A stretch of DNA of 64,000 bases from Ahaetulla prasina (lineage: Eukaryota; Chordata; Lepidosauria; Squamata; Colubridae). Under the pieces are notes generated by a model. The model was not told the origin of the DNA and made no database searches. It saw nothing but the letters and a program-made list of their open reading frames with translations. The DNA is taken from contig NC_080544.1 of assembly GCF_028640845.1 (NCBI RefSeq), forward strand, positions 56,620,711 to 56,684,710, read 5' to 3'. A program made the position numbers and the translations under genes. Below, one piece after another: positions 31,150-43,375 of the stretch (positions within the stretch are counted from its first letter, which is position 1; each line of letters opens with the position of its first letter).

Positions 31150-32810
31150 CTAATCTATCAAAGATTTAGTTAATAAGGCTGTACAAAGTGCTGAAAGAAC
31201 AGCTGTTTATTATTGAAGATCTGGCACAGTTACCTCTAAGGAATTTACAAGTTGTTTCCACATTAGGTGTGCTGGGAAAGTGATCAGAGATGACAACTGT
31301 GTACCTGCATTCAACTTGAGAAAACTCTCAAGCAGCCAAACCTTCTGGAGAATGGATTACTTCATCACTTCGAGGAGGGATGCCTTGTTTGAGCAAATAT
31401 GATTTGGAAAGCACCTCTCTTGAATCTTTGTATTAATTCAGTTTGAGTTAAATTCAGAGGCTTTCCTGAATCATTATATCAATGGACATTTCTTTTAAGA
31501 TCTTCTGCTGTAGTAAAGCTGTGGCTCTTTACTATCATGAAAGAGGGAAAAAACAATGATCCCCGTTGGAGTGGGGGAGGGGAAAGCATCAAATGGTAAT
31601 GTGAAATATTAATTATAAGTTAAAAGAAAAGAGGACATGAGTTTTGGAAAAACCAAGGTTTCAGTGATTGGTGGCAATGAAACATAGGATCAGTTTCTGA
31701 AGTTGGCTGGGAGGAAGAGGAGGAAGAAGAAGAAGAAGAGAAGGAAATATTGCCCATTTCTTGCAATAGTATTTCCTAGTATTTTATAAGCCTTTTACCA
31801 GAGCTAAAGAAAAATACTGGCTATGTTCTCACTCTCTATAATTAAAGTAAATAATGAAGTATCTTTTATATTTCATTTTCCTGGGTGGGGGGAAGAGTGT
31901 TGCACAAATTTTGAAAAAAATCCATCTATTCCACAAGTGTTTGGTGTGTCAGGAATCAGAATAATGTATATTTATGTATGTGACCCCTCATGGCAGTGAT
32001 AATTATATGTAGCTAGAGAGGGCAGGAAGGTTTCAGGCTTTTTAGAGCCAGAAAGTTTGCGGAAAGCAACTTGAAACTTAATTTTTTCACATATGAGAAG
32101 CCCTAACATAAAATCCCATATTGGAAATGGAAGTATCAGAAAACAGCCAGTGCTCATCATCCCTAACTCTTTTTTGTAATTCAGGTCTCACATTGAAAAC
32201 CAAAACTTTTCTGTTTTGGAAAAGTGAAGAAAAAGATAATGACATTCCTGTTAACTCGGTTGGGAGATTTTAAATTTCCCCAAAGTTGCATGACCCTGTT
32301 TCTCTTTCAGTTTGTCATAATTTCTCCAGTGTTAAAATATCAAGAGATATTTTCAGTCTGGTGGAGGTACATGTACAGAACAAACAAGAAAACAAGTTCT
32401 ACCAATTCACAGCAATAAAAGAAATTCAACAATATTGCAAAAGGGAAATTGAGAATAGTTGTTTTTTCACAAAGAAAAATGATTTTAAACGTTGGAGGAT
32501 AGGTTTTGGCATTGTACTAAGACTATACTCCTAAAGAAGCAATTTATAGGCTATCATATATACTGAACACCATCTACTGTCCTGTCTATCTCAGCAGCCA
32601 ATCTTATTTCAGTTGTTTTATTATCAAATGACTTTTGAATTATTGCATTTGGACTTTAGAGCATATATTGGACTTTAGAGCATATATTGTTCAAAGCAAA
32701 AAACAAGAGTTCATAGCACCTCTTTCAATTAACAAATTTTATTAAAAGACAAGCTTTTGTGAGCTTCATTTCATTAATGCATAGAGTGATTAGACTGATG
32801 AAGGATTTAA
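31150..32810. other. Unannotated sequence with a purine-rich tract
   Basis: A GGA/GAA purine tract at about 31707-31745 and a duplicated 19-bp unit (ggactttagagcatatatt, 32649-32688) are the only structures seen. No gene is recognised. Confidence 0.55.
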
Positions 32811-32817
32811 ACTGGAG

Positions 32818-33161
32818 TATATGCAGTGGCTCAGGGGCTAGGACATTGAGCTTGTCGATCGAAAGGTCGGCAGCTCAGTGGTTTGAATCCCTAGTGCTGC
32901 CGTGTAATGGGGTGAGCTCCCATTACTTGTCCCAGCTTCTGCCAACCTAGCAGTTTCGAAAGCACGTAAAAATGCAAGTAGAAAAAATAGAGACCACCTT
33001 TGGTGGGAAGGTAACAGAGTTCCATGCGCCTTTGGCGTTGAGTCATGCCGGCCACATGACCACGGAGATGTCTTCGGACAGCGCTGGCTCTTTGGCTTTG
33101 AAACGGAGATAAACACCGCCCCCTAGAGTTGGCAACAACTAGCACGTATGCTAGTTCTTCC

Positions 33162-33196
<35 letters not shown>

Positions 33197-33205
33197 TTTT
33201 GTCTT
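32818..33205 (+). mobile_element. Sauria-type SINE with (CTTT)n tail
   Basis: The head has a box A-like region (gtggctcaggggctaggac), the motif cttgtcgatcgaaaggtcgg and box B ggtttgaatcc (32880-32890). The body has ggggtgagctcccattact, cccagcttctgccaacctag, gggaaggtaacagagttcc and catgccggccacatgacc, in the order of squamate Sauria SINEs (tRNA-derived head, Bov-B-like 3' part). It ends in a CTTT run. Sauria SINEs are restricted to lepidosaurs, so this supports the host assignment. Confidence 0.9.
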
Positions 33206-34688
33206 CATGCCATTTCAAACCATAGGTGTCATATTAGAATTGTGTTTGAAATTAAGTAAATGGAGAAATAGAAAGTTGTATTCATGATTTGTTATTTAAA
33301 CTGTATGCTGTCCAGTGAGTTCATCTCCTGCATGAAATCAGTAATTTACCTTCCTCTCCATCTGGATAATCCAGTTTTCAGGAGAGAATTAATCCAATGA
33401 ATGAAAAGTTGTCATTTCTTTATCTTCACATCTAAGTAACTATATCTGAAGTGCCTTGTTATTTTCAGTTCAAGTGTAAGGTCTGAATTTGATTGGGGTC
33501 TGGGATTGTTTGTATCCTTGGGTACTCTGACATGACTTCAGTTTGAAAAAGTTTGGAGCTGAAAGGGGTAGAGTTGAGGAGGATAGAGCCTTCAGCCAAA
33601 ACAACATAGCTAGCCAATGAGTCAAGTACATTCTAATGGCTGACTGACTGGAGGAAGAGGAGAGAAGTCGCCAAGCAACCAGATCTCAGCTTGGTTGGGC
33701 AATGTGATAGGTTGTTTTGAAAATGTGAGAAAAGCATGGGAGCTTCAGTACTGATTTTCCACCAGTTAGTGCCAAGATGGTGTATCTGAATAAATTTGTT
33801 CTTTGAGGAAATGGAATGCTTTGGAGTTCAACTTGTGATGGGTGCATTACTTGGAACCTGACATAAGAGTTAAAATACAGTAAAAGTATATGAACAGTAC
33901 AATACATGTAATTTTCTAAGAACAAGGTTCAGTGACTGTAATAAGTATTATTTACTCAATATTACCGTTGTCCATTGCCTTTATGAATATTAAAATACTT
34001 ATAAAATGATATATTAGAAAGACTAACTGTTATGAGAATATTATTTCCTTTACAAAATAGTTTTTAAAAAGGGCTCCAGTGCATTAGAAAAATTCTCAAA
34101 CCAATATAGGAGAAATGCTGTAACTATTAGAAACATCTGTGCATATTAGGACTTCAGAATAAAGTATACTTTTCTTTTCCTCCAATTGCAAAATCATAAG
34201 GTCAGACCTCACATATATTTGTGTGTAAGGTTACAAAAGAAGATTAAAACATTAAAAGAACATATTGTAATATAAAGCTTAGAAGGAACAAACAATGTCA
34301 TGCAATCTCTCCTTTACCCTGACCGTCAAATGCTTTTTTTATTCTGGAGACAATTATTATAAAAAAGTGTAATTACTTATATGGATATTGTCTATTCATA
34401 TAGTCTAGAAATAGATTAAAGACACATAAGTAATTAGCTTTGAAAGCTGAAATGTAGACTGACGTAGTTTTAGAAATTGTTGGAAGAATACAAAGTGATC
34501 TCAATAAAGAAAAAGAGCATTTATAACAAATGACAGAATTTGAAATAATTACAGTAATATAGAGCCAAGACCATGAAACCAAAGATATAGGAGATAGGAA
34601 AGAAAGAGATACATATAGACAGATAGATATTAAAATATAATATGGAGACAGAACAAATCAAAAACTGAAATATCTGAAATATTGCATT
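33206..34688. other. Unannotated AT-rich sequence
   Basis: No gene, repeat family or RNA feature is recognised. Confidence 0.55.
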
Positions 34689-34714
34689 AGAAATCTGAAA
34701 TATTTCAGATTTCT
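34689..34714. repeat. 26-bp perfect palindrome
   Basis: AGAAATCTGAAAT is followed immediately by its complement, inside a stretch with several ctgaaatat repeats. Confidence 0.9.
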
Positions 34715-35008
34715 GAAATATATTAGAAGAACAAAGAAAGAAGAACTTATGGAAAAACTCAGTAAAATTTACTCTAAGCTATAATTTTAGAGAAAATTGA
34801 TACAAAATGTTTTTACAGATGGTATAGATTGTATCTCAATAAGAAACTATTACAGAACATTGGATCACATGACTGCAGCAAGTCAGCAGTGCTGAAGCAG
34901 CCACAATTTCCCAAATTTCATTATATCAGGAGTAATGGATTCCATCATTCTTAGCCCTTGTTGACAAAGTTTTGTCCTATGATGCATCTTTTTGGTTACA
35001 GACATGAG

Positions 35009-35245
35009 AGGTTTTTTTTTTTTGGTTGTTTTTTTTTTTGGATTTATATCCCGCCCTTCTCCGAAGACTCAGGGCGGCTTACACTATGTCAAGCAATAGT
35101 CTTCATCCATTTGTATACTATATACAAAGTCAACTTATTGCCCCCCAACAATCTGGGTCCTCATTTTACCTACCTTATAAAGGATGGAAGGCTGAGTCAA
35201 CCTTGGGCCTGGTGGGACTTGAACCTGCAAAATTGCAAGCAGTTG
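35009..35245 (-). mobile_element. SINE family A, head-truncated
   Basis: A T-rich tail (minus-strand A tail), tatatcccgcccttctccga, ctcagggcggcttaca and the central domain are present up to the box B region (gggacttgaacctgc). The 5' half of the tRNA-like head is missing. Confidence 0.82.
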
Positions 35246-35577
35246 CTGTTATTTACTGTTTGTATATGACTCCATAAGAATTATCTAGAATATTTAAAGC
35301 AAGCAAACTGACCAATAGCTAGTCATATGGAGATGTATTGTGGCATCAGGAAATGCTAAAGCTATGTCTCAAGAACATCCTATTCATGGACATCAAAAGA
35401 TGGACTGTTGTTCATTATCTCTAAGAGTTTCCAGAAATAGTACCAGTCTATATGTACTGTATTCTGTTTCAGAATTTGTATTTTTAATAATATCTTCCCA
35501 CAAACATTAATTTTATAATGCATTTCATACATATTTATTGGAAAAGTAGAATAGTTAGTGCACAGATCTTTTGATAT

Positions 35578-36046
35578 CCGCAAATCAGGGTGAAATGCTC
35601 CAGGTTCGGACTGGATTAGCTGAAAAAATGCTCTTAAAAGTTAAAAAAAAAGCCTCTGATTATCGCGCGGCTCAGCTGGGATCGTCACAATCCTTTAAAA
35701 GTATTTTTTTACAACCTCTTCGGCCGAAGAGGTTGTAGAAAAAATGCTTTTAAAAGGTTCCTCTGGAGATCCCAGCTGAGTTGCCTGACCATCAGAGGGT
35801 TTTTTTTTCTTTTAAAGGCAAAAAAAAGCTTTTAAAAGAAAAGAAAAGCCTCTGATGAACGGGGAACTCAACTGGGATCTTCAGAGGAGCCTTTTAAAAG
35901 CATTTTTTCTTCGGTTGTAGAAAAAGTGCTTTAAAAAGTAAAAAAAAAAGTTGGCCATGCCCACCCAATCACATTACCTCCCCCCCCCCAAGCCATGCCC
36001 ACAGAACCATTAGTAACAAATTTTACATTTCACCCCTGCTGAAAAT
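35578..36046. mobile_element. hAT-type foldback element (453 bp)
   Basis: The termini are CAGGGTGAAATG and CATTTCACCCCTG (35586-36038), flanked by ccgcaaat and ctgaaaat (6 of 8 identical). The interior consists of an alternately inverted ~70-bp segment (cctctgat...cagctgggatc...cttttaaaag), seen three times. Its centre is a perfect 28-bp palindrome at 35710-35737. There is no coding capacity; it would depend on a hAT transposase in trans. Confidence 0.82.
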
Positions 36047-37080
36047 CAATTCAAGAAGTAAAGATCATATATGTTTGTACAAGAATCTTTAACAGTGATA
36101 TTTTTTTAAGGTTATCCAATAAGGGCTGGTTTATAGATATTTGGTCAAAGAGAAGAGAAAAAAAAATATGCCAGTAACTGCTAGGAGACAATGGTGAAGA
36201 TAGAATGATTTACTTAACACATGCAAGTATTCAGCAACTGATTGACTCAGTATCTTGGCAAGGTTAGCAAATACTTTCTCAACAACTTTCGTTTTGCTAA
36301 TATTAAATTTATACAGAAGAACCATATTCATTGTAGATAAACAGGTTTTCCTCTTAATATATTCTATAAATGCAATATTTTTCATTCCATGCTTCTTTTG
36401 TATTTGTCTTTTAAACAGCAAAGTACATTTTTGAATAGACATGTGAAACACAGTAATTACCCTGGCAACAAAAAACTTAACAAGAACATTAATGGTCATA
36501 ATTTGCATTGCAAGACCAGTATTTTCAATGTTCTTTATTATCAACATTAGGCTGGCACTGTATTTCAGCTATTTAGTGTACTCTCCTCACCTATTTTGTT
36601 CTGCTAGGAAATAAAGGACACCCTGTAGCAGATTAGTTTCCAATGATTCAATGCTAATGATTCAAAATAAGAGATAAATAACTGAAAAATCAGCATTCAT
36701 CATGAGAGCTAGAACTTGAAAGATGATTAAAAAATATTACTTTGGCATAGGGATGAATTTAGTTTTCATCCGATTGCTTTTCATATTCAGTCAATGCCTT
36801 AGCCAGAAATACAAATAAGCACAAACTTAGGACATATTGAACAGCTAGGGCAATTTATTTTACTATTTGTTTTTTAAAAAAGTAATCCTGTGCTGCTGTG
36901 GAAAAAGAAATAGCTTGCACTTCTTCTAGAGACAAGGTAATATTAATCACTTGCAGCAAAACCACCAAGAATTTTTCAATATCTTAAAAATTAAAAATAT
37001 GCATTATATGATTGTATATCATAGTCAATCATATATGATACATATTTGTAATTTAGTCCAGTAATAAGAACATGGTATAT
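36047..37080. other. Unannotated sequence
   Basis: The 138-codon minus-strand frame at 36131-36547 has no recognisable domain, atypical low-complexity composition and no neighbouring signals. I treat it as chance. Confidence 0.5.
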
Positions 37081-37083
37081 TCC

Positions 37084-38545
37084 GTGGTGGCGGAGTAGTT
37101 AAAATGCAGTTTTACAGACCACAGAGCCAAGAGTTCAATCCTGATTGAGTAATGGTTGACTCAGTTGTCCATCCTTCTGAGGTTCGTAAAAATAAGGACC
37201 CAGATTGTTGGGGAAAATATGCTAACTCTATAAATTGCTTAGAGAGCAGGGGTGAAATGCTACCGGATTGGACCGGATCAGGTGAGTAGGTAGCGGAGTT
37301 TGGTTCTGGCTTGCTGATCCAGTAGCAATCGCTGGCTGGCCACGCCCCTGAACCAGTCCACGGCCCGCAGTCCAGCCTTCGCAACACTGGAACACCGGGA
37401 AGGCAGCTCGCCACCTGCTTGCCCTCTGGTCAGGAGCCGGGGCCCATTCCCCAAGGCCCCGGAGTTGCCGCCTTCCCCAACCGGGTCAGGGAATGCACCA
37501 TTCCTCAACTCTGGCCTTTCCCACTCTTCCTTCTCCCATTTGCTGCCCGCTCGCCGCCTGTTCCCCCTTCACCTTTGGTCAGGGCCCAGGGACACCTCAT
37601 TCCCCTGAGACCCCGGAACCACCCCCTGCTTGCCGCCTGCCTCAACCGGGTTGGGTAATGCACTATTCCCTGACACCAGCCTTGTCCTGGAGCCGCCGCC
37701 CGCTCTTCCTTCGCCACACAGCATATATTTACTTTCTTCCAGCGGCTGGCTGCCAGGAAAGGAAAGCATCCAAAAGTTACTGGAGTCCCTCTCCTTGAAT
37801 CTGCCACCGCCATTGCTGCATTTTCCATGCACCGACTGTGCAAGCGCACACCCGTTTATTTCATTTATTTATCAGCAGCAGGTTGGGGGTGCGCTTGTGC
37901 AGCCAGCGCATAGAACAAGGCGGCATATTCAAGGAGAAGAACTCCAGTAACTTTTGGATGCTTGCCTTCCCGGCAGCCAGCCGCTGGAAGAAAGTAAGTA
38001 TATGCCGCGTGGCAAAGGAAGAGCGGGCGGTGGCTCTGGGACAAGGTTGGTGTCGGGGAATGGTGCATTCCCCGACCCGGTTGAGGAAGCGGCGAGCAGG
38101 GGGGTGACTCCGGGGCCTCAGGGAATGGGGCATCCCTGGGCCCCGGCCCCTAACCAAAGGCGAAGGGCAAGCAGGCGGCGAGCGGGCGGTGAGTGGGCGG
38201 CAGCTCTGGAGAAAGGCCGGAGTTGGGGAATGGTATATTCCCTGACCCCGTTGAGGCAGGTGGCGGCTCTGGAGCCTAGGTGAAGGGAGAACAGGTGACG
38301 AGGGAAAGGGAAAAGAATTTTTTTCCCTACTGGGTTCTGTGGGTGTGGCTTGGTGGGGGGGTTGTGACTAAGTGGGCATGGCTGTGAGTGACATTGAGTT
38401 GGCCATGCCCACTCAGTCACAGGACACACCCACCCACTAAGCCACACCCACAGAGTAGGTAGCAAAAAAAATTAGATTTCAACCCTGTTAGAAAGTGCTG
38501 TAAAGTGGTGTATAAGTCTAAGTGCTATTGCTATATGCAAAACTG
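37084..38545 (+). mobile_element. SINE family B, split by a hAT element
   Basis: The 5' part (37084-37246) has a tRNA-like head (tggcggagtagttaaaatg; box B-like agttcaatcc) and the central gttgactcag...ggacccagattgttgg domain. The 3' part (38488 onward) is gaaagtgctgtaaagtggtg...gtctaagtgctattgctat. The undivided copy at 41765-41992 shows that the two parts are contiguous, with the hAT element in ttagagag between them. Confidence 0.85.
37239..38495. mobile_element. hAT-type foldback element (1.24 kb), GC-rich
   Basis: CAGGGGTGAAATG begins at 37247 and GATTTCAACCCTG ends at 38487. The 8-bp flanks ttagagag and ttagaaag match at 7 of 8, and the undivided SINE shows a single ttagagag there. The interior is two long inverted arms (roughly 37420-37800 and 37930-38270; for example tttactttcttccagcggct against agccgctggaagaaagtaag) around a short centre. 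Several long GC-rich open frames on both strands are by-products of the arms and do not look like genes. Confidence 0.87.
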
Positions 38546-38620
38546 TTATCTGGGCAAAGAAGGAGTGAAAGGAAATTTGTGAATACATTGGTTAGTAGGT
38601 CGATGAAAATAGAGTTGTCT

Positions 38621-38885
38621 TGAAGTTGAGTCATGGCAAGTAGACTTATTTTCTTGTTGGTTCGAAATGTTTCCCTGCTTATCCAAATATTTACTTTAGT
38701 CTGAATAAATTGGTTAGAAGGATCCCATATATGTCCTCCAGAAAGGTTTCATTTCTCCAGAAACTACCATGGAAGACATATATGGGGACACCTTAACCCA
38801 CTTGCTCTGACTGAAGAAGCTACTTGGATAAGCAGCGAAACCTCTTGAGTCCAGTTGCCATGATTCAACTTCTAGATTTGTTTAG
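38621..38885. mobile_element. Penelope-like terminal repeats in inverted arrangement
   Basis: The right part (38811-38877) reads ctgaagaagctacttggata, agcagcgaaacc and ccagttgccatgattcaac. The left part (38621-38700) is a degenerate inverted copy (gttgagtcatggcaagtaga; cctgcttatcc). The motif CTGAAGA-stem-GAAA and the downstream wording are typical of Penelope-like terminal repeats in vertebrates, which carry hammerhead-type cores. No RT remains. Confidence 0.55.
38811..38840 (+). ncRNA. Hammerhead-like core, degenerate
   Basis: CTGAAGA (38811-38817) is followed by a GCTACTT/AAGCAGC stem with one mismatch around GGAT, then GAAA (38837-38840). One extra base lies between CTGAAGA and the stem. 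Activity is doubtful. Confidence 0.35.
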
Positions 38886-41764
38886 TAGATATAATTGAGA
38901 AGAAGCCTGTTCTTTGTTTAATCTCTGGGCAATTATGTTGAATTTCTGGATGTAACCCAATGTAGCTATTTCACAAAGTATTTGTCTTTGAAACTCCTTT
39001 GATAAAGGATCGTCAACTTGAAGTCATAGTATCTTAAAGACATATGTTTCTCTGTTGATTTTTATGTGTGATCATTTTGTTAATCTAATAAAACAAGATT
39101 ATTGTCCTGTATAACACATAAGTGGGTTTATAGTAATATTGGACGAATTTTAAGGTCTTAATAGACTCTCAGTCCTTTAGTTAATATCTGAAGAAAAGAA
39201 GCCATTCCTGTCCCTATACTTAGTTCTTTTTTTGTGGGGAAGAGCAAGTCTGAGATGATGGGATGACATATCTAAAGTAAACTTCTTCCCACCTTCCTTC
39301 TACCAGTCTTTTACCTTATGTTTATTATTCAACAATAGCTAGACACATACTTGCCTTACATTCTATGATCCACAAATGTTTGCTAATAAATATATTAAAT
39401 TTGAAGGTATCACAAGATAAAGAAGGTATCTTTAGATATATTCTTAAATCTACTTGTTTCCTTCATATCCTTGAAGATGAGGATGTAACATGATAGAAAT
39501 GTTAGAAAATTTTCTGAAACCAGGCTTAGAATGAAAAGATTAATATTCAAGTTTCCCAAAATGAAGCATTGAATGGCTGCAAATTCTTCTCCCATAAGAA
39601 TGTTCCTCCTTGATATTTGAGTTAAGTTGGACTTCATTTACTGTCACTCTGAAATTGAAAGAAATATCACTGCATGGAGTAGTACAAAACTAGCATTAAT
39701 CGTACATAGCAACAAAGTATTCATATATCGTAAGTACTAAGAACATCACCCTGACAACTTGTTGCACACAGTGATACCACTTCATCATTGTCTGATCCAG
39801 AATTTGTGCATCTTGGTGGCTCCTTTTTCTCCTGCAACATTGAGGACCTTCTCGTTTCGGATCTACAACCCCTTGGTGGTAGCCCATTTCTTTTATTCTA
39901 TACTGTCCTTGTATTCCTTCTATAGGCTTTTTTTGAATTTGCTCAGCTGTGAAAAAGCTGTTTATTTATTCTCTTTTTGGATAGTGAATAGAAAATCATG
40001 GCAGAGTAAGTGTGGTTAAGGAAGTGAAGTGTTCCTGTCCTTTCTTATTACTGAATCAGAGAACATCAGCACAGCAGGCAACATCAGCTCAGCAAACACC
40101 ATACAGTACTGTAACCTGAGTGATCCTTATTAGTATATTTCTGTTAGCTTGAAACTTTTTGATACAACTGGCTGCCATTGTTATTTCAACAACGCTGAAC
40201 TGACATTATCTGATTATAGTGAAATGTTGCATTCCCTCTTGCATTCACTACATTATCCTCATTCCTTTGAGAGTATTTATGCAGCTATTTAAAATGAGAT
40301 GTCCTTCTTCTTAATAGATGTCATCATAGAGCCAAATCAGTTTTAATATATAGCTATCCTATATGCTACAGTATATAATTATTCATTGGTTGCAATCAGA
40401 AGTGGAGATTTAAAACAAGCTATTAAGGCACACAAGGAGTTAAGGCAGAGCATACTTCTCCTATAATGTGCAAGTGAGCACATTCATGCCACAGATGTAT
40501 TTCTTCGGAAACTAAACTTATTTTTTTCTAAAAATTAAAATAGAAACACTTTTGACTTGTTCTGTAAAAATGATGGAATCAAACAAGAGATATAAAGTTG
40601 ATCATAGGAATGGTAGACATAACAATTATTTTGAATTTCCTTTATATACTTATAAAATATGCCAAACGTTAATGTCATGTGTATCCGTTCCTTATAAAAA
40701 AGCAAATGCTTCCCATTGTTCCCATGTTCCCATGGATATGTCTGAGTGCATGTTCTGCTGAATAGTAAGGAAAAATTGGCAGGCAAATGTAAACAGAAAC
40801 AAAAGTACTATGATTTCCTGAAGATTCATTTGGATCTGTCATTAAAAGCTTTTGAGACTCAATTTTTGGTTTTCGTTTTGTTTCTTTGTATTTGTAGTAG
40901 ACATTTTCCTGCTGCACCTCACATAATTTCATACTTTCTTGTTTCATCAGGAGTGGCAGGAGGCAGGAAAGCAAATATTTGTACCTTCATCATGTCACAA
41001 ATTCTCTGAGAAAATTGGTTTGTCAGAATGATATCTTATTATGAACCATGTATATTGCAAACTTGCTTTGCTATTGCTGTATATAGCTTTCAGCAAATGA
41101 AAGTTTTATGGTTGGTTCTCTTTCAGAAGAATTTATTGCAGAAAACTGAATCAAAAGCATTCAATATTTTCAATGAACATATTCAGTGTGTTATTCAAAA
41201 GTACAATTTTGGAAATTTTGGTGTGCTATTGTGAAAGTATTCATCACCTCAAAAGACATTCAGACTGTGAGAATTAGGACAAAATCCAATTTAAATTTGT
41301 TCAGTTCAAGTTGCTATCCAATTAAATTTGGATTTCTAATTCAATTCAGAGAACAGTTGGATTGAGTCAGACATCCAAATTCAGTTATTGAATGAAATAA
41401 ATTTGACTCTGACCTTCAAGTTTAGTTGGAGTGAAAAATTCTATTGTCATTTGAATTATCCAAATCAGCCTAAAAACATTTGATTTGACTATTCAAATAA
41501 ATCACCTTTAAGTTAGATGTCTAATACACATCGAAAAGCATCACCTTTATGCAGATTGACTTTTACCTATAGCAAAAATGTTGCACTGGCTGTATAACAT
41601 TGGGAGTATATCCTTATCTCTTTGTTTATGAAAATAATACAATGGAAAAATCATTGTGCTAAAAGAAAATAGCAGCAAACAATAAATTAAACAACAAATA
41701 CCCACTTTATTAAGGATTTTGTACAAATATGTCTTATCTACCACTATGTTATTTGCATAATTGG
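38886..41764. other. Unannotated AT-rich sequence
   Basis: No gene or repeat family is recognised. At 41270-41510 there is cryptically repetitive sequence built from variants of ttcaa, aattcaa and caaat(t)tg. Confidence 0.5.
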
Positions 41765-41995
41765 AGGAGCTTTGTTGTTGCAGTGGTTAGAATGCAGTAC
41801 TTCAGGCTAACTCACTGCTGACTTCAGGAGTTTGATTCTGAACAGCTCAAGGTTGACTCAGCCTTCCATCCTTCTGAGGTTGGTAAAATGAGGAGCCAGA
41901 TTGTTGGGGACAATAGGCTGACTGTGTAAACTACTTAGAGAGGGCTGTAAAGCACTGTGAGGTGGTATATAAGTCTAAACGCTATTACTATAACT
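41765..41995 (+). mobile_element. SINE family B, essentially complete
   Basis: tRNA-like head (gcagtggttagaatgcagta; box B-like gagtttgattctg), then aaggttgactcagccttcc, gccagattgttggggacaat, the junction cttagagagggctgtaaagc and the tail gtataagtctaaacgctatt. It is the reference for the interrupted copy at 37.1-38.5 kb. Confidence 0.82.
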
Positions 41996-43370
41996 GAACT
42001 ACTACATAATTTTATCAGTATAAACTGTAATGGAAGTTCTGTATTCCAATTTTACAAGATATCCCTGAATTTGAAAATATATGCATCTTTGGTAATGTTT
42101 CTAAGTGTGTGGAATAGTTAATGTGATACCCATTTTAAATCATGCCATCATATCCTATTATGTGACCATCTCTGATGGGCTATTATTACTTGTTTCATTT
42201 ACAAATTGACTAGATTAATATGGCGCCATAGGCAGAGGCAGCAGCTGTGACTGTAGTGTTGCCATGTCACCTATTTTGTAAAGAAAACTGTGTTACAGCT
42301 TCTGTCAGTTCTCATTCCCATCATTTACCAGGGCCAAGCAGGTAAATGCTAGCAGATTTTTTTACCCGCTTAGTCAGGGTAAGCAGACCTTCCGGGCGCT
42401 GAAGATAAATTAACTCACAATTAATTTCAGTTGTATTTATGAACATATTACAATTTCAGTGGATCATGATTTGTTATATACATAAAAATTAAGAATATTC
42501 TAGATTCATGCTACAAGCACTTACAAGAACAAGCGATTACAAATTATGGCAATAGATAGAAAAATAACTAGTGCTAGATGAACTTAAATTTTAATTTATT
42601 TTGCATGGTCACTCATGGTATTCTAGCTTATATCTTGCCCAAATATTTTATACCCAACAATTTTTATTTTCTGATTCAGTTTGGTTTCTTTACTGTTCTC
42701 CTGTGAAAATAATGCAAATGATGCAGAAATACATCTCCTCCCTTTAACTTTAACAGAAAAAAGTTTACTAGCTTCAGGTATACGATTAAGGTAGTGCCAA
42801 TTGATTCCAAGTAGCAAGGGTGTTCTATCATATTAAAAAAAAATTATTAATCTGCTGAACTTGATTAATCTCTTGATAATAGAGAACCATTAACAGGTGT
42901 TTTTTTTAGAGAAGTTGTGCTAACTAGTTAACTCCACGTGACAAACATGGTCTTCAAGGTACCAAGGAGACAAACCACATAAGCTATTTTGGAATGTAGA
43001 GTCTCCTGCTTGAGCAAAGGGTTGGAATAGAAGACCTCCAAGATCCTTTCAAGCTCTATTCTGATTGAATGATTAAAACAAATATTTGGAATTGTTGTTA
43101 GAAACCTATGAGCAACCAATTTTAGGATTGTAGCATAGATGTTTATAGTTACAGCAACTGGCCACAGCATTTTCTATCATTTCTACCTTCGAAGTGATCT
43201 TCTTAGGCAACCTTACATAGAGTGCATTATAGTTGTTTAATTGTGGTGTTTAAATGTATGAGTTAGGAAAATTGAGTTTTTGCTTATGATATAAGAAGCA
43301 TCACTGTGGCTTCTATTGGGATCTGTCAATGAAAATTATTTTGTGCAATAATTTACTTTGCTTATACATT
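41996..43370. other. Unannotated AT-rich sequence
   Basis: No gene, repeat family or RNA feature is recognised. Confidence 0.5.
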
Positions 43371-43375
43371 ATCAT

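Noticed and set aside
28784..31169. Very long forward open frames of repeated YSILF residues (up to 789 codons)
   Set aside because: They are translations of the (ATTCT)n array; a stop-free pentanucleotide is open in several frames. No initiation context, domain or conservation supports a protein.
36131..36547. 138-codon minus-strand frame considered as a small gene
   Set aside because: Composition is low in complexity and no domain, promoter or neighbour supports it.
37112..38465. Many overlapping GC-rich frames on both strands
   Set aside because: They fall in the inverted arms of a foldback hAT element; both strands are equally open and no domain is seen.
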